NCBI RefSeq assembly: GCF_001040945.1
Contig: NZ_CP011930.1
Location: 2,643,704-2,707,703, forward strand
Direction of reading: 5' to 3'
From: Herbaspirillum seropedicae
GTDB lineage: Bacteria > Pseudomonadota > Gammaproteobacteria > Burkholderiales > Burkholderiaceae_D
DNA: 64,000 nucleotides
A program made the position numbers and the translations under genes. Below the pieces are notes generated by a model that was given only the letters and a program-made list of their open reading frames with translations, was not told the origin of the DNA and made no database searches. Positions within the stretch are counted from its first letter, which is position 1, and each line of letters begins with the position of its first letter. Positions 19,401 to 36,198 of the stretch are shown piece after piece.

Positions 19401-19736
19401 GGCGAGAAGGTGTTCTTCAACCAGGTGCAACTGCACCACATCGCTTGCCTGGACCCCTCGGTGCGCCGCGACCTGCTGGCCATGGTCGGCATGGAGCGCA
19501 TGCCGCGCCACGTCACCTACGGCGATGGCAGCGAGATCGACGAGCAGACCATGGCGCTGGTCGGCCAGCTCTATGAGCAGTGCGCCGTGCGCTTCACCTG
19601 GCAGCAGGGCGACGTGGTGATGCTGGACAACATGATTGCCGCCCACGCCCGCGATCCCTATGAAGGGCCGCGCAAGATCGTGGTGGCCATGGGTGCGATG
19701 TTCGAACGCAAGGACCTGCTGACGCCGGCCTATTGA
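7461..19736 (+). CDS. NRPS 1: FAAL-T-C-A(Asp)-T-E-C-A(Ser)-T-interface C-beta-hydroxylase
   Basis: 4091 residues from the ATG at 7461 (AGGA upstream; a TTG at 7419 is the alternative). Approximate domains: fatty-acyl-AMP ligase 1-590 (YTSGSTSAPKGV), carrier 610-680 (SGGSSL), condensation 690-1130 (HHIAADGW), adenylation 1137-1647, carrier 1667-1733 (LGGDSI), epimerisation 1754-2184 (HHLVVDGVSWR), condensation 2187-2624 (HHLLLDGW), adenylation 2644-3144, carrier 3157-3230 (LGGHSL), condensation-like domain 3257-3694 (HHIVADGW), linker, dioxygenase 3774-4087 (HNE; AAHARDPYEGPRK). Pocket residues give DLTKVGHVGK, the Asp code with one change, and DVWHISLIDK, a Ser code. It starts the lipopeptide: fatty acid, D-Asp, Ser. 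The final pair matches the interface plus beta-hydroxylase arrangement described for serobactin-type loci. Confidence 0.93.
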   Translation: MNQAASPTLPFDPARHFFADNFVSQFRAIAAEATETGAEARTLVVADASGERRFSFAQLDLRARAYAAAFQQRCPQGARVLLVLENDEHYVQAFLGCLYAGMVAVPVFPPESVRPQHLKRLAGIAADAQAACVVLPEPLRQTCAQAALFGAAELLAAEQVADADAVHWREHTPQPQDIAFLQYTSGSTSAPKGVMVSHGNLMANEAAISACMRVREDDIFVTWLPLYHDMGLIGGLLQGLVRGLKTVLCSPRYFLERPLRWLELVARHRGTVSGGPDFAYRLCVERIKPAQLPGVDLSSWRVAFCGAEPLRADTFPAFIERFSVAGFSADAAYPCYGLAEATLIVSGGPPHGAHATAFHTAELAAGRAVEGGPDDTRLVACGDIAPHHEVRIIEDGRVQQDGAVGEIEVCGPSVTQGYWQRPQESAAAFVERDGRRWLRTGDLGFLRDGQLYIAGRRKDLIIVRGQNVYPQDIERAVEDQVEAVRKGRVAAFAVNTGDGEGIGVAAEISRGMQKLAAPGAIASAIAEAVAQASLEAPQVVILLNPGGLPKTSSGKLQRSACRSGWRNGELDAWAIVEEGELKAGPSDAQGGELLAEPPQGDIETALAAIWQSALKRAIAGRQADFFRSGGSSLAAMQVVAAVVDRWQVEFTPAMLFAAPTLAASAAQIAALLEAGAQAAPLPACVDGQSEFPLTQAQQGLWLTWQLQPDSAAYNLAGVLDLRGELQVEALEDALCDLAARHAALRTLFPLRDGTPVQQVLDIDEARPMLLRSDLRRQPADKRAQAAASALQRFHAQAFRLDSETPLRAMLVQLEPHHFRLGLCIHHIAADGWSLGIILDELTAAYEARCAGAAPSWPALELQPGDYAVWQRQRSQPGSPEFQRQLDYWRARLEGAPALLPLPTDRPRQAGAHGGEGQHRWRLSAALSTALRKLAASQGVTLYGAVLALFTLALQRLSGQSDLCVGAPLADRRRRQTQALVAYLINVQVVRTRIDERSDFLALMRQVQQAVQEAQAHQDLPLDALMSALQPERVAGANPLFQVKCTQQQAIATVRRMGGLDMRVELQANAESHFDLSLDFTDADEGIDILLAYAPALFDAETVAGFAGLLQALAQQVVAAPALALADLQAFPPVSAADQVLQPAEDVAACWRRQALAQPDAVALRCGAQFISNVQLLQRVDALAQRLHAAGAGPESRVALYAGRDIDFVCGMLAVLDTGAAYVPLDPQLPAERLAWQLQDSGARWVLHEGQSAPAWLAQAGVPLLSLEAAGTAPASPWTPFPVHPAQAAYLIYTSGSTGRPKGVLVTRGGLANYVAAVLEKLALPAAARSMAMISTVAADLGHTTLYGALCSGRQLHLITHDLAFDPDGFAAYLHEHAVDVLKIVPSHLQALLHAARPEQVLPRHTLVLGGEATGWPLLERIAALQPACRVLNHYGPSETTVGVLVQEAASASRRAAVLPVGSALVGVQAWVLDRQLRRAPVGAVGELYLGGAGLARGYHGRAALTAERFVAHPFASGQRLYRSGDRARYLGDGSIEFLGRIDDQVKIRGHRVEPGEVRQQLLRLAGVVDAAVLALPAADDAQRLQLHGFIVCAAGAVADPAGWRATLAADLPDYLLPTLTPVPALPLTANGKLDRQALAGLMAGAMAAPQQQVPQVQQAHQAGAPQGELEHKLAAIWAEVLKLPQVGREDNFFELGGDSILTLKIVARARKEGLRIAPKAMMEKQTVAAIVAAGAVQGLLAATPAPAVVAAPADIPLTPVQHWFFEQGFATPQHWNQSVLLNAPGLDADVLRRALALLAQRHESLRLRFVQEGGQWRQRRGPALLPLEIIDGDEPGAIAAAGELVQRSLDLAQGPLMAAAWIRLDAQGKQGRLLLAGHHLVVDGVSWRVLLDDLAGLYHTLQQGGTPAELPPATDLYTWSQALRAHAQRPAVTDQLAYWRSVVDTPEPPLADATANLAGRAADAGFVLDADVTARLLALGAHADPAVRVAPQDLLLAVLARVLCDWSGRDSLLFELEGHGREDIPGGLDVSRATGWFTALYPVRLAPGATSTSIPSALEAVRAQLRAVPANGLGYGLLRYLSGQGQELAQGAQPQITFNYLGHFDHRIEPAGWTLADEYAGAQRAADSRRRCLFEAIARVQQGRLQWQWTYCKDLHAAAEMRALQERLRTELMRWIEALEARAGSDAAYALSPMQAGMFFHSSMNAGDGAYINQLRLDLAGVDEARLEAVWREAVRRHPILRTGFRQQGDAPEQWVAQPVLHWRVLDLSGQPPQQQAQQAQLEQLEQLEQLEQIAAAELARGFDLAQPGLMRLVLAKMGEGRHHLIWTRHHLLLDGWSSAQLFAEIVRAYAGEEIAAPTLAYRHYIDWLQARDGAAARDFWRAQLQHLEEPTLLAGALPRPREDASGHAEHLAAISPAQWQALCQAAKAMRITPGTLLQGAWALVLQRCCGQSAVAFGVTVVDRPAELEGIESTLGLFINTLPLAVRLHAAQDCSDWLRALLHQNLAMREFAHAPLYEIQRWSGRAGQALFDSILVLENYPMDEAIGRAADYGLHLSGLRLHEQTSYPLTVVATVQDGLSLRLGYDRSRFGAYQVAQLADWLAQALVTLTTGGARLGDCALGSATQRQQALGWSLNGQRFDGQEPVHRLFEQQASRRPDAIALQADGAHWTYGQLNAAANALARRLQAAGVGPDTVVALLAERSAAMVTALLAVLKAGGAYLPLDPDYPAERLAWMLEDARPVCLLSHRGLHRRLALPDTLLLELEDQLPGSQRGDEPQYNPQHNPQPPLHGEHLAYVIYTSGSTGRPKGAGNSHRALYNRLRWMQQAYALQEGDAVLQKTPFGFDVSVWEFLWPLMTGARLVMAPPGAHRDPAELAALIREHGVSTLHFVPSMLQAFLASGQAAACTSLRQVICSGEALPAEARDQFFALLPQAALHNLYGPTEAAIDVTHWTCQHGDRGPVPIGQPISGLRAVVLDADLNVLPCGVAGELYLGGIGLARGYLGRPGLTAERFVASPFGQGERLYRTGDLVRWREDGQIDYLGRLDHQVKIRGLRIELGEIEAQLLALDEVEEAVVVAHEHGAGPVLAGYVASRRWQRQDAATLKQALAARLPDYMVPAVLTLLPTLPLNANGKIDRKALPAPRLHSEDFAYAAPQGQVEQRLAQIWQALLGLERVGRFDHFFELGGHSLLAASLVARLRYQGEAGVGVALPLRLVFAYPRLHEMAACIEGQAAIAAQQLAAAPAPLLQPGQRGAQALLSPAQHRLWLVDRLSGEADAAAYNMSAALMLEGVVDAVLLEQALRLLVARHDILRTGFGEDADGNPVATLHPFDFSLEQHDLAALPPPQRDLQLDRLRRSHAAARFALRQPPLLRAALVRLASQQQVLLLAIHHIVADGWSVALMMEEIAAAYSALQEGRSYAPPPLPLQYADYAAWQVAGAGSRMLEDSIAWWRDALAGVPATPYLPSTRPRPARATYAGQRLRMHLPAHLRSGVQALARREGVTAYAVLLASFAWLLHQRSGAGDFVVGTDVAGRSHPDLERLVGFFVNVLPLRLRPQTLAPRASFVAWLRHCADVAVNAFDHQEPGFDRIVEAAGVPRERRWNPLVQVLFVLQNTPRAALALPGVRAELLEPLENWSKFDLALFVEDHAGAGDAADGPGWRADWVYADALFDAATVAALGRDWQRLLEQVLASPWTPLDAALPSSPSDTKAEVPSQVLLDEITDMTLTSSSAPAAPAGNAAASKLDKLRKLKGSPAIAAETPRAQVKTSFLQAGREFPLVIEPAAAGLDMAEWARRERGYIADMLCKHGGVLFRNFGLRTPADFESFAEAIEPELYGGYGDLPKNEGGKNTYRSTPYPEKEMILFHNESAHMERWPRKQWFFCELPSPVGGATPIVDCREVYRRLPAELAQRFEQKQLLYIRTFTERLDVSWRDFFKTDDRRAVEARLQAAGTQYRWLAGDELQTRTLCPAVITHPQTGEKVFFNQVQLHHIACLDPSVRRDLLAMVGMERMPRHVTYGDGSEIDEQTMALVGQLYEQCAVRFTWQQGDVVMLDNMIAAHARDPYEGPRKIVVAMGAMFERKDLLTPAY
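14301..14336 (+). repeat. In-frame 9-bp tandem repeat coding (Gln-Leu-Glu)x4
   Basis: Four near-identical 9-base units (CAACTGGAG and variants) encode QLE repeats inside the second condensation domain, just after a QQAQQA stretch coded by a 9-base repeat at 14283-14300. The unit length keeps the frame, so slippage would vary a loop without breaking the gene. Confidence 0.8.
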
Positions 19737-19835
19737 GTATCGAGTATCGAGTAGTGAGTCGCCTCACATGTATCCAGCATCACCCTGACTGAAGGGCGCG
19801 GCGAGCCAGCGCCGCGCCTGCTACCGGAGAACCCC

Positions 19836-22800
19836 ATGCATCCACAAGAACAAATCCCCTCCGACGACGTCGGCTTCCCCCTCACCGCCGCCCAGCGCAG
19901 CTTGCTGCAGCAGGCGGCCCCGGCGCTGCATCTGCGCCTGCGGCTGCCGGCCGCTCTCGATGCAGCCCGCCTGACGCTCCTGCTGGAGCGACTGGCGCGC
20001 CGCCACCAGATCCTGCGCTGCCAGCTGCGCCAGGTGCCGGGCTACCGCGAATTGCGACTGGTCGACGGGCCGCCGACGATCCGGCTGGAAGGCATCGCCC
20101 ATGAGGACGAGAACGCCATCGCCGCCTGGCGCGCGCAAGCGTTCGGCCAGCCGCAGACCGCGCTGTGGCGCGCTGCGCTGCTTGAGCACGCTGGCCACGG
20201 GCAGGGCCGGGAACTCTGGCTGGCCTGCTCGCCGCTGGTGGCCGATTACCGCAGCCTGGCCACGCTGGCCGGTGAGCTGATGCAGCCTGAGCATATCGTG
20301 GCCGAGGAAGTGCTGCAGTTCGGCGCCTTCAGCGACTGGCTCGACGATCTGGTCAGTGGCGCCGACAACCGCGACGCCGCCGCAGCGGGCCTGGCCTACT
20401 GGCAAGCGCAGGCGCAGCCGGCGGGGGAGGCGGCGCCCTGGCCGGCCAGCCGCCGCAACGGCCTGGCGACGGCAGCACCGCGCATCGAACTGTTCGAATG
20501 CGCGCTGGATGCGCCGCTGGCGCAGGCCTTGCCCAGCTCGCCTGCCGCTGCAGCCGAGCGCTTGCATGCGGTCTGGCTGGCGCTGCTGGCGCGCCTGTCG
20601 CAGGCATTCGGCGAGGACGGCCCGCGCACGCTGGCCAGCGGCTGGCTGCACGATTGCCGCACCGATGAGCACTTGCAGGACATGCTGGAGGGCGCGGTCG
20701 GACGGTTCGAGCGAGTGTTGCCGCTGCGCCTGAACCTGGGACCGCAGGCAGGCCTGCGCCAATGGCAGGCGCAACTGGCGCAGGCGCTGCAGCAGCACCG
20801 CGAACAACAGGAATATCTGCCGGAAGGCGCGGCCTTGCCGCTGCTCTTCGGCTGGCGCGACGAAGCCGCGCAGCCGGCAGGATGGGCGACACTGGAATTG
20901 CCGGGGCCGCCGCCTGGGGCCGAACTGACGCTGCTGGCGCTGCGACGCCCCGAAGGATGGCGGCTGGCCTGGCATTTCGATACGCAACATTACGGGCGGC
21001 AGGAGATCGCCGTACTGGCTGGCCAATACCGCCAGTTGCTGGCGCGGGCGCTGGCGGTGCCGGAGCAGCCGCTGTTGACGCTACCGCTGCATGGCGAAGC
21101 GCTGGCCGCCGCCACGCTGGGCCAGACCGAATCCTGCCTGCCGACCTTGACCGTCGCCCAGATGATCGCCCACCGGGCGGCGGCCCAGCCGCAGTCGCCG
21201 GCGCTGGCCGCTGGCGGCGCGGTGCTGGACTACGCCGGACTGGAACGGCGCGTGGAGCATCTGGCGCATGCCTTGCGCAGCCTGGGCGTGGCGCCGGGCG
21301 ACATCGTGGCGCTGCAATTGCCGCGCTGCGCCGAGCTGGTGCTGGCCTTGCTGGCGACCTGGCGCTGCGGCGCGGCCTACCTGCCGCTGGACACCGACAG
21401 CCCGGTCGCACGCCGCCAGCAGATCCTGCAGGCGGCCAAGGTGCATCTGCTGGTGATGGAAGCCGGCCAGTCCGCCGAGGGCCTGCCCGCCGATTGCACG
21501 GCGGTGGCCTGGGATGAACTGGCGAACAGCCCCGTCCAGGCGAGCGCGCCTTTGCCGGGCAGCCGCATGGACGCGACGGCCTACGTGCTGTTCACCTCCG
21601 GCTCCACCGGCGCGCCCAAGGGGGTGCTGATCGGCCACGCCCAGCTGGCCGCCTATGTGCAAGGCGTGACCCAGGCGCTGCGCCTGGACGCCTGCCGCCA
21701 CTGGGCGCTGACCGGCACGGTGGCGGCCGACCTGGGCAACACCGCGCTGTTCGGCGCGCTGGCCAACGGCGCCTGCCTGCACGTGGCCAGCGCCGAGGAC
21801 ATGCGCGACGGAGAACGCTTCGCGAAATTCCTGCGCCAGCACGGGATCGACGCGCTCAAGATCGTCCCTTCGCACCTGGACGCCTTGCTGGAGACACCAG
21901 CCCCATACCTGCCCGCGACCCTGGTGCTGGGCGGCGAAGCCACGGCACCCGCGCAGCTGGCGCGCATCCGCGCGCTGGCGCCGCAATGCCGGGTATTCAA
22001 TCACTATGGCCCGACCGAGTGTACGGTGGGGGTGCTGGTGCACCGCGCCGCAACCGAGGCTGAGGCTGAGGCTGAGGCTGACCCCGGCGCGAGCCTGCCG
22101 CTGACCGAGGCCTTGCCGCATGCCTACGTGCGCGTCCTGGACGCACAGCTGCGGCCGACGCCGGCCGGCGCCATCGGCCAGCTCTGGCTGGGTGGAGCGC
22201 AATTGGCGCGCGGCTACCTCGATGCACAACAGGACCGCGAGGCCTTCATCGACGACCCCTGGCTGCCGGGCCGTCGTCTCTATCGCAGCGGCGATCTGGC
22301 GGTATTGCTGCCGCAGGGTGGGGTCAGGCTGGCCGGGCGCGCCGACCATCAGGTGAAGGTGCGCGGCTTCCGCATCGAACCGGGCGAGATCGAGGCAGCG
22401 CTGCGCACCCAGCCCGGCGTGCGTCAGGCGCTGGTGCTGGCCGCCCCCGACGGCGCACTGGCCGCATGCCTGGCCGCCGACCATGGCCAAGCCTTGCCGG
22501 CCTGGCGCGCGGCGCTGGCCGAAGTCCTGCCGGCGCAGATGCAGCCTTCGCGCTGGCTGGTCTTGCCTGAGCTGCCACGGCTGGGCAATGGCAAGGTCGA
22601 TCGCAAGGCCTTGCTTGAGCAGCTTGGCCGTCAGGATAGCGGCACGCCGGACGTCGTGGCGCAAGCGCAGGGTGCGCTGGCGGCGCTGTTGGCCCAACAG
22701 ATGGCGCAATTGCTGGAACGCCCGGCCATTGCCGCCAACGAAGACTTCTTCGAACTGGGCGCGCATTCGCTGCTGGTGATCAAGCTGATCGCCCGCATCC

Positions 22801-22982
22801 GCCAGAGCCTGGCGCTGGAAGCCGCTCCGGCGCTGGTCTTCGACCATCCCAACGCCATCGCGCTGGCAGCGGCGCTGCAAGCCGCTGCCCCTGACCCGGA
22901 CGCGCTGGAGCGCCTGGCGCAGTCGCGCCTGGAGAGCGCCGCCCCCGCGCAGGCCGATTCCATGAACGCCCTGACTGCCTGA
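19836..22982 (+). CDS. NRPS 2: degenerate C-A(Asp)-T single module
   Basis: 1048 residues; ATG at 19836 with GGAG upstream. Residues 1-430 have condensation-domain shape (PLTAAQRSLLQQAAP at the start), but the HHxxxDG centre is replaced by CSPLVADYRS, so the catalytic histidine is missing. The adenylation domain is about 440-930 (FTSGSTGAPKGVL near 583; GGEAT; NHYGPTECTVG; YRSGDLAVLL). Its pocket residues read DLTKVGHVGK, identical to the first Asp domain of NRPS 1. The carrier domain is near 945-1020 with LGAHSL in place of LGGHSL. It should add the second aspartate, probably hydroxylated by the enzyme fused to NRPS 1 or by the stand-alone one. The gene is 99 bases after NRPS 1 and 35 before NRPS 3. 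Confidence 0.92.
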   Translation: MHPQEQIPSDDVGFPLTAAQRSLLQQAAPALHLRLRLPAALDAARLTLLLERLARRHQILRCQLRQVPGYRELRLVDGPPTIRLEGIAHEDENAIAAWRAQAFGQPQTALWRAALLEHAGHGQGRELWLACSPLVADYRSLATLAGELMQPEHIVAEEVLQFGAFSDWLDDLVSGADNRDAAAAGLAYWQAQAQPAGEAAPWPASRRNGLATAAPRIELFECALDAPLAQALPSSPAAAAERLHAVWLALLARLSQAFGEDGPRTLASGWLHDCRTDEHLQDMLEGAVGRFERVLPLRLNLGPQAGLRQWQAQLAQALQQHREQQEYLPEGAALPLLFGWRDEAAQPAGWATLELPGPPPGAELTLLALRRPEGWRLAWHFDTQHYGRQEIAVLAGQYRQLLARALAVPEQPLLTLPLHGEALAAATLGQTESCLPTLTVAQMIAHRAAAQPQSPALAAGGAVLDYAGLERRVEHLAHALRSLGVAPGDIVALQLPRCAELVLALLATWRCGAAYLPLDTDSPVARRQQILQAAKVHLLVMEAGQSAEGLPADCTAVAWDELANSPVQASAPLPGSRMDATAYVLFTSGSTGAPKGVLIGHAQLAAYVQGVTQALRLDACRHWALTGTVAADLGNTALFGALANGACLHVASAEDMRDGERFAKFLRQHGIDALKIVPSHLDALLETPAPYLPATLVLGGEATAPAQLARIRALAPQCRVFNHYGPTECTVGVLVHRAATEAEAEAEADPGASLPLTEALPHAYVRVLDAQLRPTPAGAIGQLWLGGAQLARGYLDAQQDREAFIDDPWLPGRRLYRSGDLAVLLPQGGVRLAGRADHQVKVRGFRIEPGEIEAALRTQPGVRQALVLAAPDGALAACLAADHGQALPAWRAALAEVLPAQMQPSRWLVLPELPRLGNGKVDRKALLEQLGRQDSGTPDVVAQAQGALAALLAQQMAQLLERPAIAANEDFFELGAHSLLVIKLIARIRQSLALEAAPALVFDHPNAIALAAALQAAAPDPDALERLAQSRLESAAPAQADSMNALTA
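22057..22080 (+). repeat. In-frame hexanucleotide repeat coding (Glu-Ala)x4
   Basis: Four exact GAGGCT units lie in the adenylation domain of NRPS 2, between the GPTE core and the later YRSGD core, in a surface loop. Slippage by whole units preserves the frame. Confidence 0.85.
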
Positions 22983-23017
22983 TTCCCTGCGCGCCACACC
23001 CGGATACCTTACCGATC

Positions 23018-34939
<11,922 letters not shown>

Positions 34940-34962
34940 GCTGTGGCGTAGCGGCATAGCCG

Positions 34963-34999
34963 CGTATCGAAGGGGCTGCTCAGGCGCGCCTTCGATACG
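34963..34999 (+). terminator. Inverted repeat after NRPS 3
   Basis: CGTATCGAAGG at 34963-34973 and its exact complement at 34989-34999 form an 11-bp stem 24 bases after the NRPS 3 stop. There is no T-run. It may be a transcript 3'-end hairpin for the long operon. Confidence 0.45.
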
Positions 35000-35068
35000 G
35001 CCCTGACGGGCCTACTCAGTCCGAACGGTTTGTGATGGCCGGAGTAACGGCCATCGCTGCCCTAAACA

Positions 35069-35102
35069 AATCGCCGCTCCTGGGTCATCCAGGGCGGCGA
35101 TT
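35069..35102 (-). terminator. Intrinsic terminator of the leftward hydroxamate/receptor operon
   Basis: AATCGCCGC (35069-35077) pairs with GCGGCGATT (35094-35102). Read on the minus strand the stem is followed by TTTGTTT, as in a rho-independent terminator. It lies about 55 bases after the esterase stop, the last gene of the leftward operon. Confidence 0.65.
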
Positions 35103-35156
35103 CTTCCTTCAGCGATTCAGTGAACGGGCTAGCAGCGCGGGCCGCATGGCCCTTCT

Positions 35157-36110
35157 TCAGCGCATCGCCGCAGCCAGCCGGGCGGCGATAGCGGTGCGCG
35201 CCTGGTCGGCTTCGGCCACCACCATCCCCAGACGCAGGAAGTCATGCACCATGCCGGGGTGGATGTCGAGCTGGACCGGCACGCCCGCCTGGCGCAGCTT
35301 CTCGGCATAGGCCATGCCTTCATCGAGCAGCGGATCGTGGTCGCCGATGACCACCAGCGCCGGCGCCGCACCGGACACGTCGGCAGCCTGCAGGGGAGCG
35401 AAGCGCCAGTCCTGGCGCTCATGGTCGCCGTTGAGGGTGTGGCCGAACATCCATTGCAGGGTTTCCCCTTCCAGCAGGTAGCCGGTGGCGAAGCGGCGAT
35501 GCGAGTCGCCGTCCTGATGGGCGCTGGTGCAGGGATAGAGCAGCACTTGCAGGCAGGGCGCGCGGGCCGCCTGGCGGGCGCGCAGCGCCAGTGCGGCGGC
35601 CAGGGTGCCGCCGGCGCTGTCGCCGCCTACGGCCAGGCGGTTGGTCGCCAGGCCCAGCGCCGGGCCGTGTTGCAGCAGCCAGTCGTAGGCGTCGGCGGCA
35701 TCCTCGAAGGCGGTCGGGAAGCGGTGTTCCGGAGCCAGCCGGTAATCTACCGCCAACACGCAGCAGGGTGTGCGCGCCGCCAGTGCGCTGCACAGGGTGT
35801 CGTGCGAATCGAGGCTGCCGACGCAGTAGCCGCCGCCATGGAAATACAGCAGCACCGGCTGCGGCGCAGCGGCATCCAGTGGGGCGGGGGCATACAGACG
35901 TGCGCCGATGCGCGCGCCGTCGCGGGTGGGGATCTCCAGAGCGCGGCGTTCGGCCAGGTCGTCTGGCGGCAGGTCCAGCATGGGCGCGGCGGCTTCGTAG
36001 TCGGCTCGCGCCTGGTGCACGCTCTTGCGGTGCATGGGCTGCTGGCGGCCGCTTTGGATGCCGGCTTCTACCAGGGCCAGGAAGGCGTCCAGATCAGGGT
36101 GCAGTGGCAT
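35157..36110 (-). CDS. Alpha/beta hydrolase, HSL-type esterase
   Basis: 317 residues from the ATG at 36110, where GAGGA is well spaced upstream on the minus strand; an upstream ATG at 36188 is less likely. The hormone-sensitive-lipase signs are clear: FHGGGYCVGS (oxyanion hole), VDYRLAPEHRFP, GGDSAGG with the nucleophile, and HPGMVHDF with the catalytic histidine. No signal peptide, so cytoplasmic. It is the last gene of the leftward operon with the second receptor, so it might open the imported siderophore or remove its acyl chain. It is not a member of the Fes/IroD family, so this role is only a guess. Confidence 0.82.
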   Translation of the reverse strand: MPLHPDLDAFLALVEAGIQSGRQQPMHRKSVHQARADYEAAAPMLDLPPDDLAERRALEIPTRDGARIGARLYAPAPLDAAAPQPVLLYFHGGGYCVGSLDSHDTLCSALAARTPCCVLAVDYRLAPEHRFPTAFEDAADAYDWLLQHGPALGLATNRLAVGGDSAGGTLAAALALRARQAARAPCLQVLLYPCTSAHQDGDSHRRFATGYLLEGETLQWMFGHTLNGDHERQDWRFAPLQAADVSGAAPALVVIGDHDPLLDEGMAYAEKLRQAGVPVQLDIHPGMVHDFLRLGMVVAEADQARTAIAARLAAAMR

Positions 36111-36198
36111 GGGGTCCTCAGGGAAAAAAGCCGGCGCGAGGCCGGCTGTCAGGTGGGAGTGGGGAAAGCTGTTCGGCTTGCCTGTCATGCCTCGGGTA

